The notes below the pieces were generated by a model. That model did not search any database. It saw only the letters and a list, made by a program, of their open reading frames with translations, and was not told the origin of the DNA. Made by a program: the position numbers and the translations under genes. Shown here piece by piece: positions 34,052 to 44,500 of a stretch of 64,000 nucleotides of DNA. Within the stretch, counting starts at the first letter, position 1, and every line of letters begins with the position of its first letter. Location of the stretch: positions 5,671,501-5,735,500 of the forward strand of contig NZ_AP025343.1 of assembly GCF_021654775.1 (NCBI RefSeq), written 5' to 3'. Source of the DNA: Paenibacillus azoreducens (GTDB lineage: Bacteria; Bacillota; Bacilli; Paenibacillales; Paenibacillaceae).

Positions 34052-35701
34052 TTATTTTACATCCGCGTATTTGAAGTCGACAGGGTTGCCGTACGGATGG
34101 TACTCCAGGTTTTGCACTCTGCTGTTCAGCAGGTAGGAGTAGCCGCCGAAGTAGATCGGAACAACCACCACATCATCATCAAGCAGCGTTTTTTCAGCAG
34201 CAAGCAGCATTTGGATACGTTTCTGCTCGTCGGTTTCTTTTTTAGCATCCGTTATCAGCTTGTCATAGTTCGCATTTTCATAGTTGCCGCGGTAAGGCGT
34301 ATGGTTCGCCCACAGATCCAGATACGTCATCGCATCGTCGTAATCGGCTCCCCATGCGGTAATACCCATTTGATAGTTGCTGTTGTCCATCAGCTGGTTG
34401 CGGGCTTTGCTTGTTTTCGTGTCGATCACGACGTCAATGCCAAGGTTTTTCTTGTATTCGCTCTGCATAAAAGTGGCCACGTCTTTCACTTCAGAAGTGT
34501 CGGCAACAAGCATGGTGATTTTAGGCGCTTTGCCAAGCTCCTTGACGCCTTGCTCCCAATACTCTTTCGCTTTGGCCGCATCAACACCGACCAGATCTCC
34601 TTGCATTTCTCTAAAAGATTTGCCGTCAAAACCGCTCATCACGTCAGGAATCAATCCTGTTGCGGCTTTCGAACCGTTATTGAGGACTTGATCCGCAAGC
34701 AATTTGGAATCGAAGCCGTATTTCAGCGCTTTGCGGATATTTACGTTGCTTATGCCGTCCGCTTTGGTGTTGAATTGCAGGTAGGTTGTTCTAAAGTTAA
34801 TGCCTGTTCCGAAGCCCGGATCGGATTTTGATGCGTTCACGTCAGAAGAAGACAGAAGCACGCGGTCGAGCTGCCCTGCTTTGTAGGCGTTCAGAGCCGT
34901 GCTTTTCTCTTTGATTACCTTCACGTCCACTTTATCGATCTTTACATTAGCCGCATCCCAATAGCCCGGATTCTTTTCGAGAACCGCGCCGCTGGCTGCA
35001 TCCACCGTAGCTACCGTATAAGGGCCGTTAAACAGCATGCTGTCCGCGCCCACGGCGAAACCATCGCCTTTGGATTTGACGAATTCCTCTTTCATCGGGA
35101 AGTATGGTGCGAGTGAAGTCAGACGCAGAAAATAAGGCGTAGGCTGTTTCAGCTTGACCACCAGCGTTTTGTCGTCTTTGGCTTCAATTCCGACCTTGTC
35201 CGCCGAACCGCCGGCAGCATATTCGTCTGCGCCAACGATGTAGTCTGTCATAATAAAGGAATATCCGTTGGTTCCGATTTTCGGATCCAATTCATTCAGC
35301 CATGCGTATTTGAAATCTTGGGCGGTTACCGGCGTTCCATCGCTCCATTTTGCGTTATCGCGAAGGGTGAATGTATACGTCAGCTTGTCATCGGAGACAT
35401 CCACTTTTTCTGCCATGGCAGGCTGCGGCTCATTCTTCAAATCCAATCTGTATAGGCCTTCTTCAACGTTGTTCAGGATTGTAAACGATACGTCGTCAGA
35501 TGCCTTCCATTGGTTCAAATCTTTAATTTCGTTTTCGACATACACTTTCAAATCTTTGGCCGCGGCAGCAGTCTCCGATGTTTTGCCGGAAGCGTTGTCG
35601 GCCGGTTTGCTTTCGCTCCCCGAAAAACCACTAGAGCAGCCCGCAAACATGGCGGATACCAGCAGCAGTGATGCCAATACAGTCATCTTTTTCTTTTTCA
35701 T
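34052..35701 (-). CDS. oppA: Oligopeptide-binding lipoprotein OppA
   Basis: Extracellular peptide-binding protein of 549 residues, anchored by lipid. The signal peptide ends at the lipobox FAGC (Cys near 21), followed by a Ser/Gly/Ala linker. Solute-binding family 5 marks: AMAEKVDVSDDKLTYTFTLR, DNAKWSDGTPVTAQDFKYAW, and a C-terminal PIYFGGYSYLLNS region. AAAGGAG lies 11 bases before the ATG at 35701. It is the first gene of oppABCDF, followed by peptidases, so the imported peptides are probably nutrients or cell-wall peptides. Confidence 0.94.
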   Translation of the reverse strand: MKKKKMTVLASLLLVSAMFAGCSSGFSGSESKPADNASGKTSETAAAAKDLKVYVENEIKDLNQWKASDDVSFTILNNVEEGLYRLDLKNEPQPAMAEKVDVSDDKLTYTFTLRDNAKWSDGTPVTAQDFKYAWLNELDPKIGTNGYSFIMTDYIVGADEYAAGGSADKVGIEAKDDKTLVVKLKQPTPYFLRLTSLAPYFPMKEEFVKSKGDGFAVGADSMLFNGPYTVATVDAASGAVLEKNPGYWDAANVKIDKVDVKVIKEKSTALNAYKAGQLDRVLLSSSDVNASKSDPGFGTGINFRTTYLQFNTKADGISNVNIRKALKYGFDSKLLADQVLNNGSKAATGLIPDVMSGFDGKSFREMQGDLVGVDAAKAKEYWEQGVKELGKAPKITMLVADTSEVKDVATFMQSEYKKNLGIDVVIDTKTSKARNQLMDNSNYQMGITAWGADYDDAMTYLDLWANHTPYRGNYENANYDKLITDAKKETDEQKRIQMLLAAEKTLLDDDVVVVPIYFGGYSYLLNSRVQNLEYHPYGNPVDFKYADVK

Positions 35702-35954
35702 ACCTGTCACAACTCCTTTGTTCCCCTTTTTGATGTATGATTGCACCGTTACTTCCCTTCAAGAGGTTGTTCAAAAGTTCGCTTTTCAACGCCCACTTCA
35801 ATAGAAAATAACGAACGAACCCGTGTACAAAAAAATGTGAAATCCCGTTTTATTCCATGGCAGGGCTTGCAGAACCTCCTATGGATACCCAGGTGCATCC
35901 GGAGGATGATTATCCGGCCGAGGCTCTAGATGCGTATTCCTGAAAGTGCAGAAC

Positions 35955-36956
35955 TTATGCAAAGGTAAAAGCGGCTTTTCGCTCGCCGACAACGATGTGG
36001 TTGTCATTTTGGATCTCTTTGGATACCACGGAATACAATCTATCGATGGTTTCCTTGTTGCCGTACCCGATTTGCTCCAGAATCGAAGCGACAATGATCG
36101 GCCACGGAGTTTCCGAGCCGTCAATCACTTTCAGCGCAAAGGCAACGCGTTCCCGAATTAAAGAGAAACAGTACACGCCTTTGGCTCCGCCCTTTGCGAC
36201 AATATTGCTGTCACGCAGCAGCTCGGAGCAGATAAATTGATGGCTGGCGATGCTGTCCGGTGCGGCATGCATGTAGGCCGTCATTCTTTTTACAGCCTCA
36301 CGCGTTTCTACATCCGCGATCAGGTCCGGACAAGCAAGCTTGAGATATGCTTTGGCGATATTTTGCAGCGGAAGCGCGAAGATCGGGAAGCCGCAGCCGT
36401 CGACGCCGATTCGGATTTGCTCGACCGGATATTCGGCCATATCCGCTAAAGTATGCAGAATTTCCTGCTGGATCGGATGGGATGGCTGCCAATAGGTTTC
36501 AGTGTCATAACCCATCTCTCTGGCGGTGGCGATGATGCCCAAATGCTTGCCTGAGCAGTTGTGATAAAGTCTTCTCGGCGCTTTGCCTTCCCGCATGCAG
36601 GCGAACTTCGGCTCGTCATTCAACGGATAGGTAGGGCAGCAGAGGAGTTGTTCCTCCGAGAGGCCGGTTTTGCGCATAATCGCTTCCAAAGCTTCGATAT
36701 GATACGCTTCTCCGCGGTGGGATGCGGCAAACATCGCAGCTTCGGCATCCGTCAAGCCGTATTTGCCGGCAATATCCTGTTTCATTACCGGAATGGCCTG
36801 AAACGGTTTCGCTGCAGAACGGAGGAAGGTCACGTGTTCCGCGCTTCCTACCTCATGAATCACTTCGCCTTTGTCGTTGACGCCGCACAGCACGCCCAAA
36901 TGAACGTTTTCAAGTACGCCGCCACGGAATTCTTCCATTAATGGTTTGAAATACAT
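35955..36956 (-). CDS. Asparaginase, AnsA2/thermolabile (pfam06089-type) family
   Basis: A cytosolic asparaginase-like amidohydrolase of 333 residues, unrelated in sequence to classical AnsA/AnsB. Family marks are ESVHLG-type VHLGVLCGVN near the start, FLRSAAKPFQAIPV, FAASHRGEAYHIE, HNCSGKHLGIIA (catalytic-type Ser-Gly-Lys) and GVDGCGFPIFALPL. It lies 37 bases after the ROK repressor gene and 253 bases before oppA on the same strand, suggesting joint use in peptide or asparagine catabolism. The physiological substrate is inferred. Confidence 0.88.
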   Translation of the reverse strand: MYFKPLMEEFRGGVLENVHLGVLCGVNDKGEVIHEVGSAEHVTFLRSAAKPFQAIPVMKQDIAGKYGLTDAEAAMFAASHRGEAYHIEALEAIMRKTGLSEEQLLCCPTYPLNDEPKFACMREGKAPRRLYHNCSGKHLGIIATAREMGYDTETYWQPSHPIQQEILHTLADMAEYPVEQIRIGVDGCGFPIFALPLQNIAKAYLKLACPDLIADVETREAVKRMTAYMHAAPDSIASHQFICSELLRDSNIVAKGGAKGVYCFSLIRERVAFALKVIDGSETPWPIIVASILEQIGYGNKETIDRLYSVVSKEIQNDNHIVVGERKAAFTFA

Positions 36957-36993
36957 CGCTATCCCCCGATTCAGTTTTCATTAAAATATTTGG

Positions 36994-38184
36994 TCAATTA
37001 TCGATCAGCTCCACTTGCTCCATTTGGCTGCTGATATCCAGGAAACGGCTCTGCGCGAGCAGGCCTGAACCGATCACAACGCCGTCGTTTTCAAATGCGG
37101 AATATACGATCTGAAAGGTGCCGCGCAGCGGTTCCCATACAAACTGATCCATGCATTTATCCGCAATAAACTCCCGGACTTCCGAAAATCTCTCCACGAG
37201 TTTGCCTGTCAAAATGACGGTGTCCGGATTGTACATGCAAGCGATGTTGCTGATCGTAACCGCTATGAATGTCATGGCCCGGTCGATGATGCTCGCTGCC
37301 CAAAATTCCCCATCGCGTCTGGCTTGGAACAGTTCATCCAAATTAGCGATCGGTTTGATTTTATTGGACTGTTCAAGGAGCGAAGCTTCGGCGATATAGG
37401 TCTGCAAGCAGCCAACCTTGCCGCATTCGCATAAAATTCCGCCCGGATCCACGACCGTATGTCCGATTTCACCTGCGCTGTTGGATTCGCCCCGGTAAAT
37501 CTCCCCGTCAATGATGAGCGAAGAACCGACACCGCTTCCGAACCCGATCAGTACCGAACGGCTCGAACCTTTGGCGGCTCCATACATATGCTCCGCAAGC
37601 GATTTCACTTTCAGTTCGTTGTCGACCGCTACTTCAAGCCCGGTAAGCTTCTTCAGTATGCCGGCGATATCGGTCTGCTTCCAGCCAAGCTGCGCCGATA
37701 ACACGGCCGTACCGCTTGCATAGTCGATAATGCCGGGAAGCCCTACGCCGATGCCGACGATTCTGCGCCGGTCGAAATCTTCAGCTTCGATCAGTTCATT
37801 GATCCCAGCCGCAATATTTCCAAGCGTTGCTTCTGCGGCTTCGTTTTTCTGTCTTTCAATGGTTCTGCTGCCAATCACCCTGCCATCCAAATCAATAACG
37901 CCAATCCGGATCATCGTCTTGTCGATTTCTACCCCAACCGATAAAACGGATCTGGGATTAACCTGCAGCAAAACCGCTTTTCGGCCTACGCTGCTTGTCT
38001 CCTGCTCGATTTCATGCATGAAATCAAGATGGAACAAATCGGAGACGATGCGGCTGATCGTAGTCGGACTCATCCCCGTCAATCTGGCGATCTCGGCCCT
38101 GGAGAGGGGCGGGTTGTTTTTGATCATCTCAAAAACGGTAGCTCTATTCTTTCTTTTAATATAATCCTGGTCATGCTTTTGCAT
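36994..38184 (-). CDS. ROK family transcriptional repressor (XylR/NagC type)
   Basis: A sugar-responsive repressor of 396 residues: a winged helix-turn-helix at about residues 10-65 (RATVFEMIKNNPPLSRAEIA, LTGMSPTTISRIVSDL), then a ROK domain with GVGLPGIID, GFGSGVGSS, GEIGHTVVDPG and zinc ligands CECGKVGC. A GGAGGAG site lies 11 bases before the ATG at 38184; a longer GTG start lacks one. Being upstream of asparaginase and opp genes on the same strand, it may control them; the inducer is unknown. Confidence 0.88.
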   Translation of the reverse strand: MQKHDQDYIKRKNRATVFEMIKNNPPLSRAEIARLTGMSPTTISRIVSDLFHLDFMHEIEQETSSVGRKAVLLQVNPRSVLSVGVEIDKTMIRIGVIDLDGRVIGSRTIERQKNEAAEATLGNIAAGINELIEAEDFDRRRIVGIGVGLPGIIDYASGTAVLSAQLGWKQTDIAGILKKLTGLEVAVDNELKVKSLAEHMYGAAKGSSRSVLIGFGSGVGSSLIIDGEIYRGESNSAGEIGHTVVDPGGILCECGKVGCLQTYIAEASLLEQSNKIKPIANLDELFQARRDGEFWAASIIDRAMTFIAVTISNIACMYNPDTVILTGKLVERFSEVREFIADKCMDQFVWEPLRGTFQIVYSAFENDGVVIGSGLLAQSRFLDISSQMEQVELIDN

Positions 38185-38472
38185 GTGATAGATGGCTCCT
38201 CCGCCATTAATTATTTTCACCCATGGAGAAATATAGATAATTTTGGATGATATATTTGCTTAAATTTTGATTTTTAGCTTGTTTAAAACCATGAATTTAT
38301 ATGTTATACACTTAATTTCTCCAGTGATGTTATTAATGAACTTTAAATGTTTTTCCTAGGCCTGTCAATAAGTTTGCGAGAAATAATAGTTCTTGAAAGT
38401 TTTCATGGAAAATACAATAATTACAGAAAGAAAAATATTATTTCAACGCCATAGAAAGGTAGAATACACAGC

Positions 38473-39687
38473 ATGCATACAACTCACACGGTCCACGAAA
38501 AGACCAAAGATCCTTTTCCGGTTTCCATCCTCTCGCTGACGGTAGGCGCCTTTGCGATTGGGATGACCGAGTTTGTCATCATGGGAATATTACCGAACGT
38601 CTCCAAAGATCTCGGCGTCAGCATTTCCACCGCCGGGCAGCTTATTACCAGCTATGCGTTAGGCGTTGCGATCGGCGCGCCCATCATGACGATTTTGACT
38701 CATCGGCTGCCGCAAAAGCTGCTCTTATGCCTATTGATGGGATTGTTTATTCTGGGCAACGGCATTGCCGTCATCGCTCCGAATTACGACGTGCTGATGG
38801 GAGCCCGCCTGCTGACCGCCCTTTGTCATGGCACCTTTTTTGGCGTCGGCGCAGTGATTGCGTCCAACCTCGTCAAACCGCATAAAAGGGCCGGCGCTGT
38901 TTCGATCATGATGGCGGGACTAACGATCGCGAATATCATCGGGGTGCCTATCGGTACCTTTGTCGGCCAAAATCTTGGCTGGAGAGCTTCCTTCGCCGCT
39001 ATCATGCTGATGGGCATCATCGCCTTAATCGGCATCATCATTTTTATTCCGCGGATTCGTCAGGATGAGCCTGCTGGCATCGCGAAACAATTTAAAGCTC
39101 TGGCCCAGCCCAAGCTGATCGCCGTTTTGCTCGCCTGCGCGATCGGCAACTCCAGTCTGTTTACAGTATTTACTTATATTACGCCTTTGCTCGAACAAGT
39201 CACAGGATTCCATGAACATAGCGTCACCTGGATTCTCGTCTTGTTCGGTATCGGCGTCACGGCAGGAAATATCGTCGGCGGCAAACTCGCCGATTGGAAG
39301 CTCATGCCGGCGGTCATCGGAATTTTCGCTTCCATCTGCGTACTGCTGACGATTTTCACATTCACCGTCAAAAGTCCGATCGGCGCCGTCATCACGATTT
39401 TCCTGTGGGGAGCCGCCTCATTCGCCGTTATGCCAGGCATTCAGGTCAAAATCATGAATATGGCCCATGAAGCGCCCGCTTTGGCATCGACCACCAATCA
39501 CTCCGCAGGCAATCTGGGCAACGCGTTTGGCGCTTTTTGCGGCGGGTGGGTCATCGACCGGATGGGACTCACTTCCTTGCCTTGGGTCGGCGCTATATTA
39601 GTAGGCATCGCCTTCTTAGTCTGCCTGAGCATTTATGTACTGGAACGTAAACAAGAGATGCCAGTGCAAGTTGGTAAACCGCTGTAA
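38473..39687 (+). CDS. MFS transporter, DHA1 family (AraJ/YdhP-like exporter)
   Basis: A 12-helix proton-coupled exporter of 404 residues. Residues 18-45 carry SLTVGAFAIGMTEFVIMGIL, typical of the AraJ/PbuE/YdhP group, followed by the cytosolic loop motif HRLPQKLLL between helices 2 and 3, and VPIGTFVGQNLGWRASF in helix 5 (the antiporter motif C-like region). Exported compounds in this group include sugars, purines and drugs, so the substrate is open. AAAGG is 13 bases upstream. Divergent from the ROK repressor, which could also regulate it. Confidence 0.88.
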   Translation: MHTTHTVHEKTKDPFPVSILSLTVGAFAIGMTEFVIMGILPNVSKDLGVSISTAGQLITSYALGVAIGAPIMTILTHRLPQKLLLCLLMGLFILGNGIAVIAPNYDVLMGARLLTALCHGTFFGVGAVIASNLVKPHKRAGAVSIMMAGLTIANIIGVPIGTFVGQNLGWRASFAAIMLMGIIALIGIIIFIPRIRQDEPAGIAKQFKALAQPKLIAVLLACAIGNSSLFTVFTYITPLLEQVTGFHEHSVTWILVLFGIGVTAGNIVGGKLADWKLMPAVIGIFASICVLLTIFTFTVKSPIGAVITIFLWGAASFAVMPGIQVKIMNMAHEAPALASTTNHSAGNLGNAFGAFCGGWVIDRMGLTSLPWVGAILVGIAFLVCLSIYVLERKQEMPVQVGKPL

Positions 39688-39733
39688 TAGCAAAATTTGA
39701 GATCAGAAAATCCAAGCGAGGTATAAAAGAAGA

Positions 39734-39766
39734 AGCCGTCTCAACGAAATGTTGGGGCGGCTTTTT
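39734..39766 (+). terminator. Rho-independent terminator of the MFS gene
   Basis: AGCCGTCTCAAC pairs with GTTGGGGCGGCT (two G-T pairs) and is followed by five T. Confidence 0.85.
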
Positions 39767-39951
39767 ATCTGCGGATTTGTTCATTTTTCGGTTCTCAACC
39801 TTCCGGAATGATCCGGAGGTTGCCTAATCATTCGAATGCATCTGGAAGAATTACAAATTGCGCATACTGATGATGAGGATCACGATACCATGCTTACCGA
39901 GGAGCGCTCACAAACAATTGAAGCTATCCGCGTCCGTGAACTCGTGCTCTG

Positions 39952-40872
39952 TTACATATGAAGCCCGATTCTTTTCCCCGTTTCCCTGCTTTCATTAGCC
40001 GCTTCGATAAAACGGATAATTTCAAGCGTAAGCGACATGTCCAGAGGCGGAGCATCGCCTTTGAATACCCGCATGACCTGCTCCAGCAAACTTGCATAAA
40101 ACGGCTTGGATCCCCCATCGATATCGATAAAAGTGTGCTGATTTTCCCGATGAACCACCGCTGCAAAAGGAGTCCCCACCATACGGCTGCCGCGGGCTGT
40201 TCCTATCCTGCCATTGCTCCACTCACCGATGATGATTTCCTCGGCCCCCGGAGCTTCCGTCCTCATCGAAGTCACATATTTGCATCCTGGCCCCATAAGG
40301 GTGTACAGCATTTCTATCGAATGAATGCCATACCAAAAATAACCCCTTTGAGTCGGCTCAATAACCATCGGACCATAGCAGTCCGCACCCGTAACGATTC
40401 CGGAATCGTTTTGCTCAAGTTCATCCGTAAGCGCTTTCGCATACCTTAGTGCTGATGAGCTCATGATCGTGATATCCATTTCTTTTGCTTGCGCAGCAAT
40501 AGCTTGTGCATCAGAATAACTTACAGCAAACGGTTTATCTATAAAAACAGGTTTCTTGTAAACGGCTATTTTTTCGAAGATTTCCTTATGTATACGTCCG
40601 TCGGCTGACAGCAGCATAATGGCATCCGCTTCTTCTGCAACCTGCTCGGGGTGTAGGTACATCTTCACTCCGTGATGATCCCTAAGCTTGGATGCAAACT
40701 GCCCAACCCGCGACCTGCTCAGTTCAAAGTCATCGGATCCGCCTGCAAATGCCGAAACGACTTTCCCTCCCGCAACATGAAAGGGATGATCCCGATTATT
40801 GAGAAGTTCCGTGAAAGCCGTAGAGTGTGACGTATCTGTACCGATGATGCCAATCTTTAATGGTTCTTTCAT
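39952..40872 (-). CDS. Gfo/Idh/MocA family oxidoreductase
   Basis: A probable NAD(P)-dependent sugar or inositol dehydrogenase of 306 residues. The Rossmann start reads KIGIIGTDTSHS (variant of GxGxxG), and the family Lys lies in FIDKPFAVSYSDA, equivalent to the catalytic EKP motif but with Asp for Glu. TDTSHS in place of the usual GxGG points to a distinct subgroup. The second half is the substrate-binding sheet domain with GIHSIEMLYTLMG. AGGAGG precedes two possible ATGs (40878 and 40872). It is transcribed alone. Confidence 0.85.
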   Translation of the reverse strand: MKEPLKIGIIGTDTSHSTAFTELLNNRDHPFHVAGGKVVSAFAGGSDDFELSRSRVGQFASKLRDHHGVKMYLHPEQVAEEADAIMLLSADGRIHKEIFEKIAVYKKPVFIDKPFAVSYSDAQAIAAQAKEMDITIMSSSALRYAKALTDELEQNDSGIVTGADCYGPMVIEPTQRGYFWYGIHSIEMLYTLMGPGCKYVTSMRTEAPGAEEIIIGEWSNGRIGTARGSRMVGTPFAAVVHRENQHTFIDIDGGSKPFYASLLEQVMRVFKGDAPPLDMSLTLEIIRFIEAANESRETGKRIGLHM

Positions 40873-41159
40873 TTTCATTCCTCCTCCCTATCTTGAATAT
40901 CACTTTTAGATACATGATGTTCAACTCTCTCCTTTATAACTATACTATATAAGTCGCAGAATCATTGTAATATTTTGTATGGGTTAGAACTGCCGCTTTG
41001 TTTAAATCAGAATGTATATGAGGATGTCAAAATTACACGAGATGTAACTTGAGGTATATTTCACCATATGCTAATATAAAATAGATAAGGGACCGTGTTG
41101 CAGCACGATCCCTCAGTACAACAGCCGCTAATAAGAGCGGTCGACTGTAGGACGATCAG

Positions 41160-41196
41160 AAAATAGACCGATACCTCATCCAGGGCGGTCTATTTT
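41160..41196. terminator. Bidirectional terminator at the end of the small toxin gene
   Basis: AAAATAGACCG pairs perfectly with CGGTCTATTTT. The hairpin overlaps the toxin stop codon and would also end a rightward transcript. Further hairpins (GGGACCGTG with CACGATCCC at 41090-41112, and CAGCCGCT with AGCGG) lie next to it on the left. Confidence 0.75.
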
Positions 41197-41273
41197 CGTT
41201 TATTAAACGAGAGCAGCGCGACGATTAACGTCCCGAAGGTAAGCATTAAGCTTATACCTTCATACACTGTCAT
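41190..41273 (-). CDS. Putative holin-like small toxin (type I toxin-antitoxin)
   Basis: A 27-residue peptide, MTVYEGISLMLTFGTLIVAL then LSFNKRK: acidic-polar start, one hydrophobic helix (about residues 6-22) and a basic end. This is the pattern of the short 'putative holin-like toxins' (Hol_Tox/TxpA-like) of Bacilli, which insert in the membrane and are silenced by an antisense RNA. GGAGGTG is 8 bases before the ATG. Strong hairpins on both sides of the gene fit a structured message overlapped by an antitoxin RNA. The antisense promoter was not located with certainty. Confidence 0.75.
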   Translation of the reverse strand: MTVYEGISLMLTFGTLIVALLSFNKRK

Positions 41274-41452
41274 AAGGCATCACCTCCGCTTCGGGAGACT
41301 AGCCGACCGCCCTTATAGCCGTAAAGTTGTACTATAGTTAATTATATATTATTATGGTATATTTTACCACAGAATATTGTATTCGCTTTCATATAATGTC
41401 TTATTTGTCAATGAAATAGTACACATTAGCAAAGCAAGGGGTTAAACTAACC

Positions 41453-41481
41453 GCAAGCCTGCCGTTATCCGGTAGGCTTGC
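41453..41481 (-). terminator. Hairpin terminator of the SLH/DUF5704 operon
   Basis: GCAAGCCTGCCG pairs with CGGTAGGCTTGC around a short loop, 43 bases past the stop. The T run is poor, so termination may be partial. Confidence 0.6.
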
Positions 41482-41523
41482 TTAACAATTTAAGAGTATA
41501 TTTCTCTTAAGTCTTGGTTAGTC

Positions 41524-44500
41524 TCAGTGAGGCACCTGCGAGCTAAAATCATCCCTGCTGGATCGGTCCGCATTGTAAAATACGACATCCCCGTCCCTCA
41601 AGTGAAACCTTGTTCCAAAGGAATCTTGAATATTTCGCCGATATCCCTCCAACTCCCATTGGTTCATGAGCGGTGCGTTAATATACTGCAAATGCGGATT
41701 TTTCAAATTTCCCGCTTGAATCGATTCGATGTTAAAATTCACAACGATATAACCATTTTTCAAAAAGATCGGCGACTTGCTGTTTAAACCTCCATGCGTG
41801 CGCCCATACTCCGCCACATTCGTTCCCGCCAGGACGACAAAAGGCTCTGCAGGCAGGCTGTATTCCCCGTACCATTTCTGAATGGAAACGTTGGCACGTT
41901 CCGGATCTACGGGGCCTGGAATGTTTTCCTGCAATCTCAAAAAGGTTCTTAGCTGCTCGGGCAAAATCAGCAGGCTGTAGCTGCCGACAGGCGTTTTTTG
42001 CTTCGTAAATACATTCAAATAGTTTTGGATGAATTGATTTTTGTTGAGGCCTCCCGTTTGACCGTAATGATTGTATTTATAACTGGCTGTATCGGTTAGC
42101 TCTACTGCAGGCACATTCCGCAGACGCTCATTCAAAATCACATAACGTTGAACCTGATCCTGCGCAGAGCCGACTTTGATGAAGTTCGATTTGTTGTTGT
42201 TGTAATAAAGGTCAACCGGTACGCGGGTATCTCCCCTTGCATTGACGGGTTTTCCATCTTTGCTTACAAAATAAAAGCTTGGCATAATTCGGATCCCGTC
42301 CAGCGGTCCAAACATATTCCCTTTTGTTTTGAAGTCGAATTTGAAATGGTAGCCTGTTTTGACGGACACATTTTTATAACCGCGAAGAGGATGGCTTCCC
42401 GGACGGATGGTCAGCGTGTATATCTCTTTGTTGCCGCGGGGATCCCCGTCAATCAGCTTTTGTCCCACCCAATAAGAAACACCAGTCGGATTCGCGCTAC
42501 CGGATTGGGTTCGAAAAACATTTTGCCAGTTATAATCGGCAATATCGGTAATGTGAAAGTCGTAAAGGCGCCCGATGACCTCTACAGACACCTCATCTGT
42601 GGCAGCGTGATGTATGAGATTTCGATTCGCGTCCTGCTCCCCTTGATTTTCATAGTCGTTTGGAGAGTTCTCCGCAATATTCCGGAAATAAACCTGATAA
42701 TCCCCCTCATCAACCCAAACCGGCAGGAAAAATGCAGTATCCAGTTGATTTACCGGGATATCAATCCATGTGTTTTTGGGGATAAACCGTGTTTTGTTCT
42801 CGTTGTAAACATCGAACGGAAATAACACTTGTTTCGTGCGGAAGTATTTTGCATAATCCCTGTTTCCATACCCGGGGTAGTTTACATGCTGTCCGTTGGT
42901 TGGAATCCGAACCTGGAACGGTCTTTCCAAAATCAGTGCCGACCGGCTGTAATTCGGATTGGTTTTCTGGTTATGCGCCTTGTCGTCGGAAACGGAAGAA
43001 TAATTGATTACAGGCGTATGAACCGTAACCGTGTTAATCCCATGGATCGGGAATTCCTTGTTTTCGCCTCCATTGATGTTACCAGCCATCAGATCGTATG
43101 CTATTTTCCCGGAGCTCGGCGTATCTTTTTTATTCACTTTACTGCTGCTGATTAGGTTGCCTGGGCTATAGAGAACATCACGTCCAATTGTAGTAGGATT
43201 AGGGATGTTTTTCGGGGTTGGACCGTTTTTTATCACCTCAGCCGAATCCATAATTGTTGAACCGTTAAAATTAACCATATCGTTTTTCACTTTACTTTCA
43301 GGCGTTGATGATTCTGCCATACCTTTTAATAAAGAAGTATCATCAGGTAACGGAGGAGGTGAATTTAATCCTCCCGTTAAAATTGGTGGTGTGTAAGAAA
43401 TTGGTGGTGTAATTGCCGGTTTTACATGGACATCAACTGGTTCGTCATGCTTTGAATCCAACGTAGGTGGAGTATATCCAGCTGGTATCATGGTTACCGT
43501 ACCATCAGGTAAAGCATAGTTTGACATTTCCGCTCGATTAATCTTATACACTTCAAGGTTATTGATTTGCCAATAAGAATAATCACGTGTAAAGCTGAAA
43601 GTATAGTTTTTCGTTTGAGTGTCACTTTTTGATATAGGCGGTCCTGGAACGCACCCTGATTTCGTACAAATTGGTGGCCCAGATTCCGTCCACTGGCGTG
43701 CGTACGTAACATCAACCGAACAATTGTACGTGGTTTTACCTCTCAACTGAACCCAAATGTGTTTGAAAAGGTAATTATCAGCAGATACATTTGTAAAGAG
43801 TGACTCAGATGTAGGAATGCCCTGCAATACATCAAATCTTTCTGCATCCCTATTATCTGCACGAATAACCCCTTTAGCGTTCGGGTCCATATCACTCATA
43901 CTCATTTTAGTGCCTTGTGTTGGACTACCTATTACTAGGGTGCATGCTCCACCACCGCCTGGAGGGGACCCCGGATCAACATCTACACCAATGGTCGTTG
44001 TTGTTGTTAGCTTATATCCATCTTTCTCCCATTTTACTGTAATGTTAGTTGTTCCTTCATTTACAGCAGTAACCAATCCGGAACTACTTACAGTTGCTAC
44101 GCCAGGATTTGAAGATTCCCAAGTGGTTTTGCCATTTCCGGTATTGACATTGGTTTCTTGTCCAAAGCTGCCGTCACCAATTTTTGTTTTTACAGTAGCA
44201 TTCAGTTGTTTAGTTTGGCCTTTGGATAATTGTCCGCCTGAGGAAAGGTTGATTTCTTTTGTGATTTCAGATAGGGCAGTCCAATACAGATCGGTTTTAA
44301 ATTTATAGTCGGCTGAATACTTATCTCCATGGTACGGTCTATATGCAAATGGCTCGATTGATCCTCCAATTTGAGTAGTGAACTTTATTCTAGTTCCTGT
44401 GAAAGATTCAACACTGACTAAAATTGGATCTCCATTTGTGTAGTGCTTTACATCATCCATATAAACAGGATGAAGTGACGATGAAATGAATTCATCTTTA

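Noticed and set aside
39836..39961. A 41-codon frame with plausible protein composition (MHLEELQIAHTDDEDHD)
   Set aside because: No ribosome site, overlaps the end of the dehydrogenase gene on the other strand, and there is no family match; kept only as a possibility.
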